Shown here piece after piece: positions 1 to 5,405 of a stretch of 5,405 nt of DNA. A program made the position numbers and the translations under genes. Every line of letters starts with the position of its first letter. Positions within the stretch are counted from its first letter, which is position 1. Source of the stretch: JASBSR01 sp963847575 (GTDB taxonomy: Bacteria; Pseudomonadota; Gammaproteobacteria; SZUA-229); the NCBI GenBank assembly GCA_963847575.1, contig CAWKAL010000023.1, forward strand, positions 1-5,405. The letters run 5' to 3'. The notes beneath the pieces were generated by a model, which was not told where the DNA came from, ran no database searches, and worked only from the letters and a program-made list of their open reading frames with translations.

Positions 1-770
1 TGACAATGGAAAATGAGGTTGGCGCAGATGATGATCCGATCAATGGGCAGCAACGCCAGCAAAGTTACGGTGTTGGGTTTGATGTGCTCAAATGGCTGGG
101 GGATGATGGTGTCAGCAAGGGATTGTTTGCGTCTGGTGGCGTAAGTTACAGGGTGAAAGAAATTACTGCGCTCAATGTGCCACTGGCACCAGATCAAAAC
201 CTGGACGCAGTCATATACGCCGCGGGAATTGGTTATAGTGATATAACTGAATACGAATTTAATCGCGAAGGCGCATTTTTGCAGTACCGCATAGAATTCT
301 CTGGCGATGACAGTCCGGGATTCAATCAACCCTATACAAAATACGAAATTAATTACACGCATTTGCACTCGTATAGCAAAGTGGAGCCGTTAAACTTCAA
401 TTACAATATTGCGATAGGCAGTTCGAACAATGACGTGCTGGGCGACAAGGCATTTTCACTGGGAGGCAATACCAATCTGCGTGGTTATAGTACTGGTGCG
501 TATCGAGGCAATGCTTTACTGCGCGTCAATCTTGAATATTTGTCTGTGTTTGATGAGTCGCCCCTGTTGCGCAAGGTGTATTTCATTGACTTTGGCGATG
601 CCCAGGAATCACTGGGTGACATCCGGTTTTCAACGCTGAAGACGGGGGTTGGCGCAGGCCTGCGCTGGAAATTGCGCCGTTTTGTGGATCTGGATCTCCG
701 AGTCGATCTGGCCTATGGTGTCGAAAACAGAGACTTCCGATTTGGGCTGGGTACGCGCAGTACCTTTTGA
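1..770 (+). CDS. Omp85/BamA-superfamily outer-membrane protein, C-terminal part (5' end outside window)
   Basis: The reading frame is open to the left edge. The first ATG (position 6) is followed by an acidic, polar stretch with no signal peptide, so this is the tail of a longer gene rather than a complete 254-residue protein. Counting from that ATG, residues 150-161 read FSLGG-NTN-LRGY, the Omp85 pattern in which a glycine-rich segment precedes the (V/L)RG(F/Y) loop motif that folds into the barrel. Alternating hydrophobic strands follow (LLRVNLEYLSVF; VYFIDFGDA; TGVGAGLRWKL; LDLRVDLAYGV), and the protein ends FRFGLGTRSTF with a terminal aromatic residue, as expected for Bam-dependent barrels. 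Family members insert or export proteins, or move lipids, at the outer membrane. From the C-terminus alone I cannot separate BamA, TamA, a two-partner-secretion transporter or a D15-like surface antigen; N-terminal POTRA domains, if any, lie upstream. No terminator is visible before the next gene. Confidence 0.85.
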   Translation, partial: TMENEVGADDDPINGQQRQQSYGVGFDVLKWLGDDGVSKGLFASGGVSYRVKEITALNVPLAPDQNLDAVIYAAGIGYSDITEYEFNREGAFLQYRIEFSGDDSPGFNQPYTKYEINYTHLHSYSKVEPLNFNYNIAIGSSNNDVLGDKAFSLGGNTNLRGYSTGAYRGNALLRVNLEYLSVFDESPLLRKVYFIDFGDAQESLGDIRFSTLKTGVGAGLRWKLRRFVDLDLRVDLAYGVENRDFRFGLGTRSTF

Positions 771-902
771 TGCCAATAATCAATTTGGTGGGAGTATTTA
801 TTTGTGTGTTCAGAATTGAACTTCGCGCTAAATGGATAGACAAAATTGCATTAATCACGTGTTAACATCCCGATCCAGAACAATCCAGGAGTTAAAAATA
901 GT

Positions 903-1478
903 ATGCAACGTAAAGCCCTGCTCAGCCTGATAATATTGGCGCCGCTCTCAAACGTGTCGGCTTCCGGTATTGATTTACGCCTTGGCAGCAAGACTGCAGA
1001 AATAGTTTATCTTACAGAATCGGCGACTTTTGGTTATGGTGGCGCCGATATCGGTTTTGGACTGTTTTTTAATGAGGCCGATGATTTTGTGGCCAGTGGC
1101 TCGGTGCTGGTGAGTGGTAGTAGTGCTGGCGATGTCCGGGCATTGCATTTTGGCGTTGGCGCCAAGGCGTATTTTGGTAGCCTGGACGTGCAGCCGGAAA
1201 ATCTTGAAGGTGGTGCGCTGGCGATTGGCGGCCAGGTGCGATACGTGTTTCCTGCAAGCACACCGCTGGCTATTTTAGGTGAAATATTTATTGCGCCGTC
1301 GGTCACCAGTGTGTCTGATTTCGAAGGTATCAGTGAATATCGTCTTGCGCTAGAACTGGAAGTGACACCAAGTGCGCGTGCCTATATAGGTTATCGTCAG
1401 CTAAAGGTCGAAATTGATAATAATATAAAATTAAAACTTGATGACAGGGCTCACATTGGTGTGCGATTCTCTTTTTGA
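903..1478 (+). CDS. YfaZ-like outer-membrane beta-barrel protein
   Basis: 191-residue predicted secreted protein. Residues 1-20 form a classic signal peptide: basic MQRK, hydrophobic core ALLSLIILAPL, cleavage after VSA. The mature part is glycine-rich with alternating strands and ends IGVRFSF, an outer-membrane C-terminal signature. The order of segments (GGALAIGGQVRY, then LAILGEIFIAPS, then RAYIGYRQL and the final strand) resembles the YfaZ family, including the GE-F--PS strand and the late GYR motif. The family is an outer-membrane barrel of unknown function, so no activity is assigned. Length is close to YfaZ proteins. AGGAG at 887-891 lies 11 bases before the ATG. The 132-base gap after the Omp85 gene shows no terminator, so co-transcription is possible. 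A weak promoter candidate (TAGACA at 837-842, TGTTAA at 860-865, 17-base spacer) could serve it, but its -10 matches consensus at only 3 of 6 positions. An intrinsic terminator follows at 1499-1527. Confidence 0.8.
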   Translation: MQRKALLSLIILAPLSNVSASGIDLRLGSKTAEIVYLTESATFGYGGADIGFGLFFNEADDFVASGSVLVSGSSAGDVRALHFGVGAKAYFGSLDVQPENLEGGALAIGGQVRYVFPASTPLAILGEIFIAPSVTSVSDFEGISEYRLALELEVTPSARAYIGYRQLKVEIDNNIKLKLDDRAHIGVRFSF

Positions 1479-1498
1479 GCTATCGTGAATGTTTAATC

Positions 1499-1527
1499 AA
1501 AAAGGCGAGCAGGTGCTCGCCTTTTTT
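1499..1527 (+). terminator. Intrinsic terminator after the YfaZ-like gene
   Basis: Perfect 7-bp GC-rich stem GGCGAGC (1504-1510) / GCTCGCC (1515-1521) with an AGGT loop, followed by six T (1522-1527) and preceded by five A (1499-1503) that can pair with the T run. It lies 21 bases after the YfaZ-like stop codon and only 29 bases before the mazG start. Confidence 0.93.
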
Positions 1528-1546
1528 ATGCCTGGTGTTTAAAACG

Positions 1547-1552
1547 AGGAGG
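1547..1552 (+). promoter_or_regulatory. Strong ribosome binding site of mazG
   Basis: Full AGGAGG Shine-Dalgarno consensus, four bases before the ATG at 1557. It fixes the mazG start. It falls between the upstream terminator and the gene, where there is little room for a separate promoter. Confidence 0.85.
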
Positions 1553-1556
1553 ACAT

Positions 1557-2231
1557 ATGCAGCCTATAGATAAACTGCTGGATATCATGGCAGCCCTGCG
1601 CGATAAAGACTCAGGTTGTCCGTGGGATATCGAACAGGATTTCAAAAGCATCTCGGCCTATACCGTCGAGGAAGCCTATGAAGTGGCCGATGCCATAGAA
1701 CGCAATGACATGCATGATCTGAAAGACGAGCTGGGTGACTTGCTGTTCCAGGTGGTGTTCCACGCGCAAATGGCAAAAGAGCAGGGCGAATTCGAGTTTG
1801 ATGATGTTGTCAGCGCTATCAATGACAAGCTGGTGCGCAGGCACCCGCATGTGTTCGCTGATGAGCAGGTCGAGAGCACTGAACAGCTTGCCGAACGCTG
1901 GGAACAGCACAAGCAGGCAGAGCGCGATGATAAAAGCATCGATGAAAACGCCAGCAGTGCACTCGATGGCATAGCGTCATCCCTGCCCGCACTGCGCTGG
2001 TCACAAAAAATTCAGAAACGTGCCGCCACCACCGGGTTCGACTGGCCGAATATCAGCCCTGTATTCGACAAGCTCAACGAAGAACTGGCGGAATTAAAAG
2101 CAGAAATTGTGCATGAAAATAACCATGAAAGAATACTTGATGAGTTTGGCGACGTATTGTTTGTATGTGTCAACCTGGCGATGCATCTTGGTATCAACGC
2201 CGAGGAAGCATTGCGCTACTCGAACAGATAA
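1557..2231 (+). CDS. mazG: MazG nucleoside triphosphate pyrophosphohydrolase, C-terminus interrupted by frameshift
   Basis: MazG hydrolyses (d)NTPs to (d)NMP and pyrophosphate in the cytoplasm; in E. coli it is linked to nucleotide-pool cleaning and stress signalling. Two MazG domains are visible. The first has the opening GCPWD (20-24), the metal-binding EExxE (38-42) and ExxD (58-61), and RRHPHVF (94-100). The second has EExxE (175-179) and ExxD (196-199) after FDWPN. All eight acidic metal-ligand positions are present. The frame stops after 224 residues at LRYSNR, whereas E. coli MazG has about 263. The missing end is still readable downstream: skipping T at 2229 gives KFIRRFTI, then skipping G at 2254 gives MERLIESDSKSLDHMSLEQM and an end at 2338, a product of 259 residues. 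KFxRRF...MER is the normal continuation, so the break is either a sequence error or recent damage. As read, the protein lacks about 35 residues of its C-terminal helices next to the second domain. Confidence 0.93.
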   Translation: MQPIDKLLDIMAALRDKDSGCPWDIEQDFKSISAYTVEEAYEVADAIERNDMHDLKDELGDLLFQVVFHAQMAKEQGEFEFDDVVSAINDKLVRRHPHVFADEQVESTEQLAERWEQHKQAERDDKSIDENASSALDGIASSLPALRWSQKIQKRAATTGFDWPNISPVFDKLNEELAELKAEIVHENNHERILDEFGDVLFVCVNLAMHLGINAEEALRYSNR

Positions 2232-2338
2232 ATTTATCCGTCGCTTCACCATCGATGGAACGGTTAATCGAAAGTGATAGTAAATCGCTTGATCATATGT
2301 CATTGGAGCAAATGGAAGAGTACTGGCAGAAAGAGTAA
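2229..2338 (+). pseudogene. mazG: Out-of-frame C-terminal remnant of mazG
   Basis: Continuation of mazG homology after its premature TAA (2229-2231). Bases 2230-2253 encode KFIRRFTI in the +1 frame; bases 2255-2335 encode MERLIESDSKSLDHMSLEQM followed by EEYWQKE, ending at TAA 2336-2338, in a third frame. Both segments match the usual MazG C-terminus in order and spacing. Each junction requires skipping exactly one base (T2229, and G2254 or a close neighbour). Confidence 0.85.
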
Positions 2339-2349
2339 AAAATTATTAT

Positions 2350-2514
2350 CCGCAGATGAACACAGATGAACGCAGAATAATACAGTTATTAAATGTGATA
2401 TTACGTGTGTCTGAATCTTACTGTTGCGAATACACCTCGGTTGAGTGGAAGTGTAGCTAAACAGTTTTGGCTTTAACGATGATGTTATCTGGGTTTATCC
2501 GTGTTCATCTGCGG
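2350..2514. repeat. 165-bp element bounded by 27-bp imperfect inverted repeats of 10-bp units
   Basis: The left arm (2350-2376) and the reverse complement of the right arm (2488-2514) agree at 24 of 27 positions. The outer 14 bases, CCGCAGATGAACAC, are identical. The left arm continues as three consecutive 10-mers, CGCAGATGAA, CACAGATGAA and CGCAGAATAA (2351-2380). The right arm read on the minus strand gives CGCAGATGAA, CACGGATAAA and CCCAGATAAC (2513 down to 2484). The 111-base spacer is AT-rich and encodes nothing I recognise. Weak similarity continues inward from both arms. No clear target-site duplication flanks it. It could be a MITE-like or REP-like dispersed intergenic repeat or a long transcribed hairpin; I recall similar CGCAGATGAA-type motifs in bacterial intergenic DNA but cannot verify this here. 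Confidence 0.75.
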
Positions 2515-2523
2515 TTAAAGAGC

Positions 2524-2553
2524 AAAAAAAAGCCGCGCAGTGCGCGGCTTTTT
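2524..2553. terminator. Bidirectional intrinsic terminator between convergent mazG and dsrE2-like genes
   Basis: Perfect 8-bp stem AGCCGCGC (2531-2538) / GCGCGGCT (2542-2549) with a three-base AGT loop. Eight A precede it (2524-2531) and five T follow (2549-2553). On the minus strand it gives a hairpin followed by eight U, starting about 20 bases after the dsrE2-like stop, so it is strongest for that gene. On the plus strand it can end transcripts coming through mazG. Confidence 0.93.
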
Positions 2554-2572
2554 CGTCAGCTTTATTTTCTGC

Positions 2573-3088
2573 TTAGATGAACAGTGACTGGGTAGCGTCA
2601 GCTGATTCTTCGAAGTAAGAGGCGGCGCCAACAAACTCGCAGCCTTCAATGAAACCTTTTGGATCGTGACCGAACAGTTCGACAGTCATCTGGCAGGCAA
2701 GGAATTTAACTTCTGCTTCCTGGCACAGCTCGCGCAGTTCTGCAATTGAAGCAACGCCGCAGTTCTTGATGGTTTTCTTCATCAGTGTGGTGGCAATTGG
2801 ATCCATGAAAGGAATGTTCCACAGCACGTTAGGGATCTTGGGGCCCCAGTCGATGCTCTTGAACCACTTTGGACCAACAGGCATTTTCATCGGCATGGCA
2901 GGGTTTGCCATGGGTGTTACTTTCAGGGCACTGGTGTCTTTCAGCAGCAGGTTAAGGCCATAGAAAGTGAAGAAAATAGACACTTCCATGCCGAGCGCAG
3001 CCGCTGTGCTGCCCAGAATGAATGGAGGGTAGGCCCAGTCGAGCGTGCCCTTGGTTGCGATAATGGTCAGTTTACGGTTGTCTGACAT
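2573..3088 (-). CDS. DsrE2-like (DsrE/DsrF superfamily) sulfur-relay-type protein
   Basis: 171 residues resembling the DsrE2 branch of the DsrE/F superfamily. Recognisable segments: KLTIIATKGTLDWAYPPFIL (6-25), the first beta-alpha unit; VSIFFTFYGLNLL (36-48); LKVTPMANPAMPMKMP (55-70), a methionine/proline-rich loop typical of this branch; GVASIAELRELC (111-122); and VKFLACQMTVELFG (127-140). Cysteines are C110, C122, C132 and C150. C132 in ACQMT corresponds to the conserved family cysteine and is the likely thiol or persulfide carrier. Some DsrE2 proteins take part in sulfane-sulfur transfer with TusA and rhodanese; no such partner is visible here, so the role is inferred from family only. 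Residues 22-49 are hydrophobic enough to be predicted as membrane-associated. GAGGAA (3096-3101, minus strand) lies seven bases before the ATG and supports this start. A strong terminator lies just downstream. Confidence 0.85.
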   Translation of the reverse strand: MSDNRKLTIIATKGTLDWAYPPFILGSTAAALGMEVSIFFTFYGLNLLLKDTSALKVTPMANPAMPMKMPVGPKWFKSIDWGPKIPNVLWNIPFMDPIATTLMKKTIKNCGVASIAELRELCQEAEVKFLACQMTVELFGHDPKGFIEGCEFVGAASYFEESADATQSLFI

Positions 3089-3232
3089 GATATTGTTCCT
3101 CGGATTATAAAGTAAGGCAGTCTTCTGACTATTGACATTTCAGAGTGTATTACCATACATCTAAAATTGCAATCGATGCAAGGGGCGAGGCGGAATTTAC
3201 TCCGCTGATCTGGAATCTGTCCAGACAGGTGT
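3089..3232. other. Intergenic gap between the DUF255 gene and the dsrE2-like gene (frame-corrected)
   Basis: 144 bases remain if the DUF255 gene really ends at 3233. Apart from the dsrE2 ribosome binding site I see no convincing terminator: short hairpins at 3190-3205 (5-bp GCGGA/TCCGC) and 3217-3228 lack T runs on the minus strand. Bases 3150-3232 appear as coding only because of the frameshift upstream; the residues they give resemble nothing in the DUF255 family. The promoter of the dsrE2-like gene may lie here, but I cannot place it. Confidence 0.5.
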
Positions 3233-5291
3233 TCAGACGCTTTGAGAGCGCTGTTTGATGTGTTGTTTGTAGATGTCCAGCTCCAGCACCGGTGGCTGGC
3301 AAACTGAACCTTCGCAGATATAGGCGCAGGCGCCTGCCCTGGGGATGTTTTTCGGCAAGCGTGCCGCTCAGGCGTTGCTGGTTATCAATAGCAAAAATCA
3401 GGGTCGAGGACAGGTAATGGCTGGCGCTGGCCTCGCGCCATTGTAGTATTTCATCGGCTTCGCCGCGAAGAATGATGATTGCGGGAGGCGTGAGATAGTC
3501 CTGCAAGGCTTCCAGCAGGCTGCAATGTGATATCGGATGCTGGTTCAGGGATTGCCAGCCGGCCTTGAGGCAGCGCTCGGCGGCATCCAGGTAGCGCGTT
3601 TCGCCGGCAAGATAACCCAGCGCGATGAGCGCGCGCGCGGCCACACCGTTGCCCGAGGGCATGGCATCGTCGGCAAAGCTTTTGTTGCGCATAATGAGTT
3701 CTTCGTGGTCGTGGCTGGTGAAGAAAAAACCGCCATCGCCAGCTTCGAATTGTTCAATCAGGGTGTCGGCGATATTACATGCCCAGTCAAAATGTGCCTT
3801 GTCCCAGTGCGCCTGCAATAACGCGATCAGGCCGCTGAGCAGAAACGCATAGTCATCGAGATAGGCGTTCAGGTGGGGTTTGCCATCCTTGCTGGTGGCG
3901 TATAGCCTGCCATCGCACCAGTGCGTTTCGCGTGCAAAATCAGCCGCTCGCGTGGCGCAAGCAATGAAGTCGTCGCGTTGCAGTAACATGCCTGCCGTGG
4001 CCATGCCTTCGATCATCAGGCCGTTCCACGAGGTGAGTATCTTATCGTCGAGACCGGGGTGGATGCGATTTTCACGCGCTGAAAACAGCTTGTTTCGCAT
4101 CTCTCCCAGGCGTTGGCGCACTGTCTGCGGGTCGAGATCGAAACTATCTGCCAGCGCTGCATAATCCTGCCAGGCATGCAGGTGCCAGCCAGCTTCGAAA
4201 TTGGCCTCACGGTCGAGGCCAAAGCGGGCAGCAAACAACGGGTAATCAGCATCGCCGAGTATGTCTCTGACCTGGTCAGGTCGCCAGACGTAGAACCTGC
4301 CTTCCTCGCCTTCAGAGTCAGCGTCCTGCGCGCTGTAATAGCCGCCCTGGGCAGACTGCATCTCGCGCATGACCCATTCTCCGGTTTCGATCGCAGCGTC
4401 ATACAGCTGGGCTTCGCCGGTAATGCGGCAGGCCTGTGCATTCAACCAGAGCAGGGGTCCATTGTCGTAGAGCATTTTTTCAAAATGCGGAATCATCCAG
4501 TGTTCGTCGGTGGCGTATCTGCAGAAGCCGCCGCCGAGATGATCAAAAATACCGCCGGCAGCCATTTTATGCAGGCTGTACACAGCGCAGTGCAACATCC
4601 TCGGGTCGGGCTTCAGGTTGGCAGCGCTGCTTGCCCAATGGCGCATGGCGCGCTGAATAATCGATGGGTGCGGGAACTTGGGTGCGCCGCTGAAGCCGCC
4701 TTCACGGCTGTCAAACTGCTGTTCGATCTGGCGCCGCGCCACATCCAGTGGAATGGCATTGAGCTGACCGTCTGTTTGAACTGACTGGTTGATACGCTCA
4801 AATGCTGATTTCAACGCGGCGCCCTGCTTTGCAATATCGGCCTGGCGGTGAAGCCAGATATCGTGAATCTGTTCGAGCAGCTGTTTGAACGAAGGCATGC
4901 CGTAGCGCGGTTCTGGCGGGAAATAGGTGCCGGCAAAAACCGGCATGTGATCGTCCGGCGTCAAAAATACGGTCAACGGCCACCCGCCCGGTCGCTCGGT
5001 CAGCATCGAGTGCGCATTCTGATAAATTTTATCCAGATCCGGGCGCTCCTCGCGATCCACCTTGATATTGATAAACCACTGGTTCATCAGTGCGGCAGTA
5101 GCCGGATCTTCGAATGACTCGTGCGCCATTACATGGCACCAGTGGCAGGCAGAATAACCAATCGATAAAAGAATCGGCCGGTTCTCGTCTCGCGCCCTGG
5201 CCAGGGTTTGTGCATTCCACGGGTGCCAGTCGACTGGATTGTCTGCATGTTGCAGTAAATAGGGGCTGGTTTCCTGTGCGAGCGAATTCAT
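3150..5291 (-). CDS. YyaL/SSP411-type DUF255 protein (thioredoxin-like plus alpha-barrel), C-terminus frameshifted
   Basis: Long cytoplasmic protein of the family that includes B. subtilis YyaL and mammalian spermatogenesis-associated protein 20. The N-terminus (LAQETSPYLLQHADNPVDW, 4-22) is the family signature. A thioredoxin-like domain covers about residues 1-165 with CHWC at 49-52 and VDREERPDL at 78-86. The rest is an (alpha/alpha)6-barrel resembling N-acylglucosamine 2-epimerases/glycosidases: GGGFCRYATDEHW (253-265), HFEKMLYDNGPLL (269-281), QDADSEGEEGRFYVW (322-336), LTSWNGLMIEGMA (419-431), DDYAFLLSGL (479-488) and MPSGNGVAARAL (544-555). The biochemical function of the family is not settled. 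The start is fixed by an in-frame TGA four codons upstream (5301-5303); the ribosome binding site is weak. After residue 647 the frame runs into an unrelated arginine-rich tail ending at 3150. Skipping one A in the A5 run at 3348-3352 restores AYICEGSVCQPPV and a stop at 3233, giving 685 residues, normal for the family. Confidence 0.92.
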   Translation of the reverse strand: MNSLAQETSPYLLQHADNPVDWHPWNAQTLARARDENRPILLSIGYSACHWCHVMAHESFEDPATAALMNQWFINIKVDREERPDLDKIYQNAHSMLTERPGGWPLTVFLTPDDHMPVFAGTYFPPEPRYGMPSFKQLLEQIHDIWLHRQADIAKQGAALKSAFERINQSVQTDGQLNAIPLDVARRQIEQQFDSREGGFSGAPKFPHPSIIQRAMRHWASSAANLKPDPRMLHCAVYSLHKMAAGGIFDHLGGGFCRYATDEHWMIPHFEKMLYDNGPLLWLNAQACRITGEAQLYDAAIETGEWVMREMQSAQGGYYSAQDADSEGEEGRFYVWRPDQVRDILGDADYPLFAARFGLDREANFEAGWHLHAWQDYAALADSFDLDPQTVRQRLGEMRNKLFSARENRIHPGLDDKILTSWNGLMIEGMATAGMLLQRDDFIACATRAADFARETHWCDGRLYATSKDGKPHLNAYLDDYAFLLSGLIALLQAHWDKAHFDWACNIADTLIEQFEAGDGGFFFTSHDHEELIMRNKSFADDAMPSGNGVAARALIALGYLAGETRYLDAAERCLKAGWQSLNQHPISHCSLLEALQDYLTPPAIIILRGEADEILQWREASASHYLSSTLIFAIDNQQRLSGTLAEKHPQGRRLRLYLRRFSLPATGAGAGHLQTTHQTALSKRLNTCLDRFQISGVNSASPLASIAILDVW
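3233..3352 (-). pseudogene. Out-of-frame conserved C-terminus of the DUF255 gene
   Basis: Read in the +1 frame from 3349 this gives NIPRAGACAYICEGSVCQPP, then VLELDIYKQHIKQRSQSV and TGA at 3235-3233. The AY-C----C--P pattern is the normal family ending. The break lies in or near the five-A run at 3348-3352 (minus strand) and cannot be far upstream, because the +1 frame contains a TGA shortly before it. Confidence 0.87.
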
Positions 5292-5405
5292 CGCGGGTGC
5301 TCATGGTTTGCTGGTAGACGCTGAATCATAACGTGGCAGCGACCGCAGGGATATTCCCGGCATGGGATGTGGGCAGGCAACAGTACTGGCGATTTGCTGG
5401 CGAAT
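5292..5405. other. Right edge upstream of the DUF255 gene, undecided content
   Basis: Too short to call. On the minus strand one frame is open from the edge for 38 residues and stops at 5288, overlapping the DUF255 start as ATGA. It contains CGRCH (5333-5347), a CxxCH pattern. A second minus frame is open to a TGA at 5301-5303. On the plus strand an ATG at 5362 opens a frame (MGCGQATVLAICWR) to the edge. No clear ribosome binding site or promoter decides between these. Confidence 0.3.

Noticed and set aside
854..866. CACGTG palindrome (856-861) with AT-rich flanks upstream of the YfaZ-like gene as an operator
   Set aside because: A six-base palindrome is expected by chance at this frequency and the flanks are not well matched; no regulator is suggested by the context.
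2226..2260. Programmed +1 frameshifting in mazG
   Set aside because: Two separate +1 events within 26 bases would be needed, with no slippery site or RF2-like signal visible; indels explain it more simply.
2350..2380. Short CRISPR-like array from the repeated 10-mers
   Set aside because: Units are contiguous with no spacers, only three copies, and no cas gene is present.
3104..3109. Perfect TATAAT (-10) on the minus strand upstream of the dsrE2-like gene
   Set aside because: Transcription would start near 3097, inside the GAGGAA ribosome binding site (3096-3101), so it cannot make a normal leader. The best -35 (TAGTCA, 16-base spacer) matches only 4 of 6.
3132..3137. TTGACA on the plus strand
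   Set aside because: No -10 of reasonable quality at 16-18 bases and no plus-strand gene follows; the downstream DNA codes on the opposite strand.
3217..3228. CTGTC/GACAG hairpin after the DUF255 gene as a terminator
   Set aside because: Stem of 5 bp with a two-base loop and no T run on the minus strand.
4113..4784. 223-codon plus-strand open frame antisense to the DUF255 gene
   Set aside because: It lies wholly inside a strongly supported minus-strand gene and its translation shows no recognisable domain; it is an antisense shadow.

Overview
The window looks like chromosomal DNA of a Gram-negative bacterium, most likely a gammaproteobacterium. It carries two outer-membrane beta-barrel proteins (an Omp85-superfamily C-terminus and a YfaZ-type barrel), an Escherichia-type two-domain MazG, and a DsrE2-like protein of the kind often found in sulfur-metabolising proteobacteria. 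The taxonomic call is inference from protein resemblance only. Nothing here indicates a phage, plasmid or defence island.

Layout. Positions 1-770 (+): 3' end of an Omp85/BamA-superfamily gene entering from the left edge. 903-1478 (+): small signal-peptide-bearing YfaZ-like outer-membrane protein, closed by a strong intrinsic terminator (1499-1527). 1557-2231 (+): mazG, starting 29 bases after that terminator behind a perfect AGGAGG. Its reading frame is interrupted near the end, and the usual C-terminal residues are readable to 2338 only after skipping two single bases. 2339-2572: no gene; holds a 165-bp structure bounded by 27-bp imperfect inverted repeats built from 10-bp units, then a bidirectional terminator (about 2524-2553) serving the convergent genes on both sides. 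2573-3088 (-): dsrE2-like gene. 3150-5291 (-): a long YyaL/SSP411-type (DUF255) protein with a thioredoxin-like CHWC motif. Its conserved C-terminus is also out of frame; the family-like end lies at 3233. 5292-5405: upstream edge, undecided.

How the genes relate. The two barrels lie in tandem with no terminator visible between them and could share a transcript. mazG is a nucleotide-pool/house-cleaning enzyme and is probably independent. The DUF255 and DsrE2-like genes lie head to tail on the minus strand, 144 bases apart once the frame is corrected; both families have thiol chemistry or a redox-type fold, but a joint role is only a guess.

The most notable observations are the three one-base excesses that cut off the C-termini of two otherwise intact genes (sequence error or recent decay), and the unexplained inverted-repeat element. 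I see no convincing new multi-gene system.
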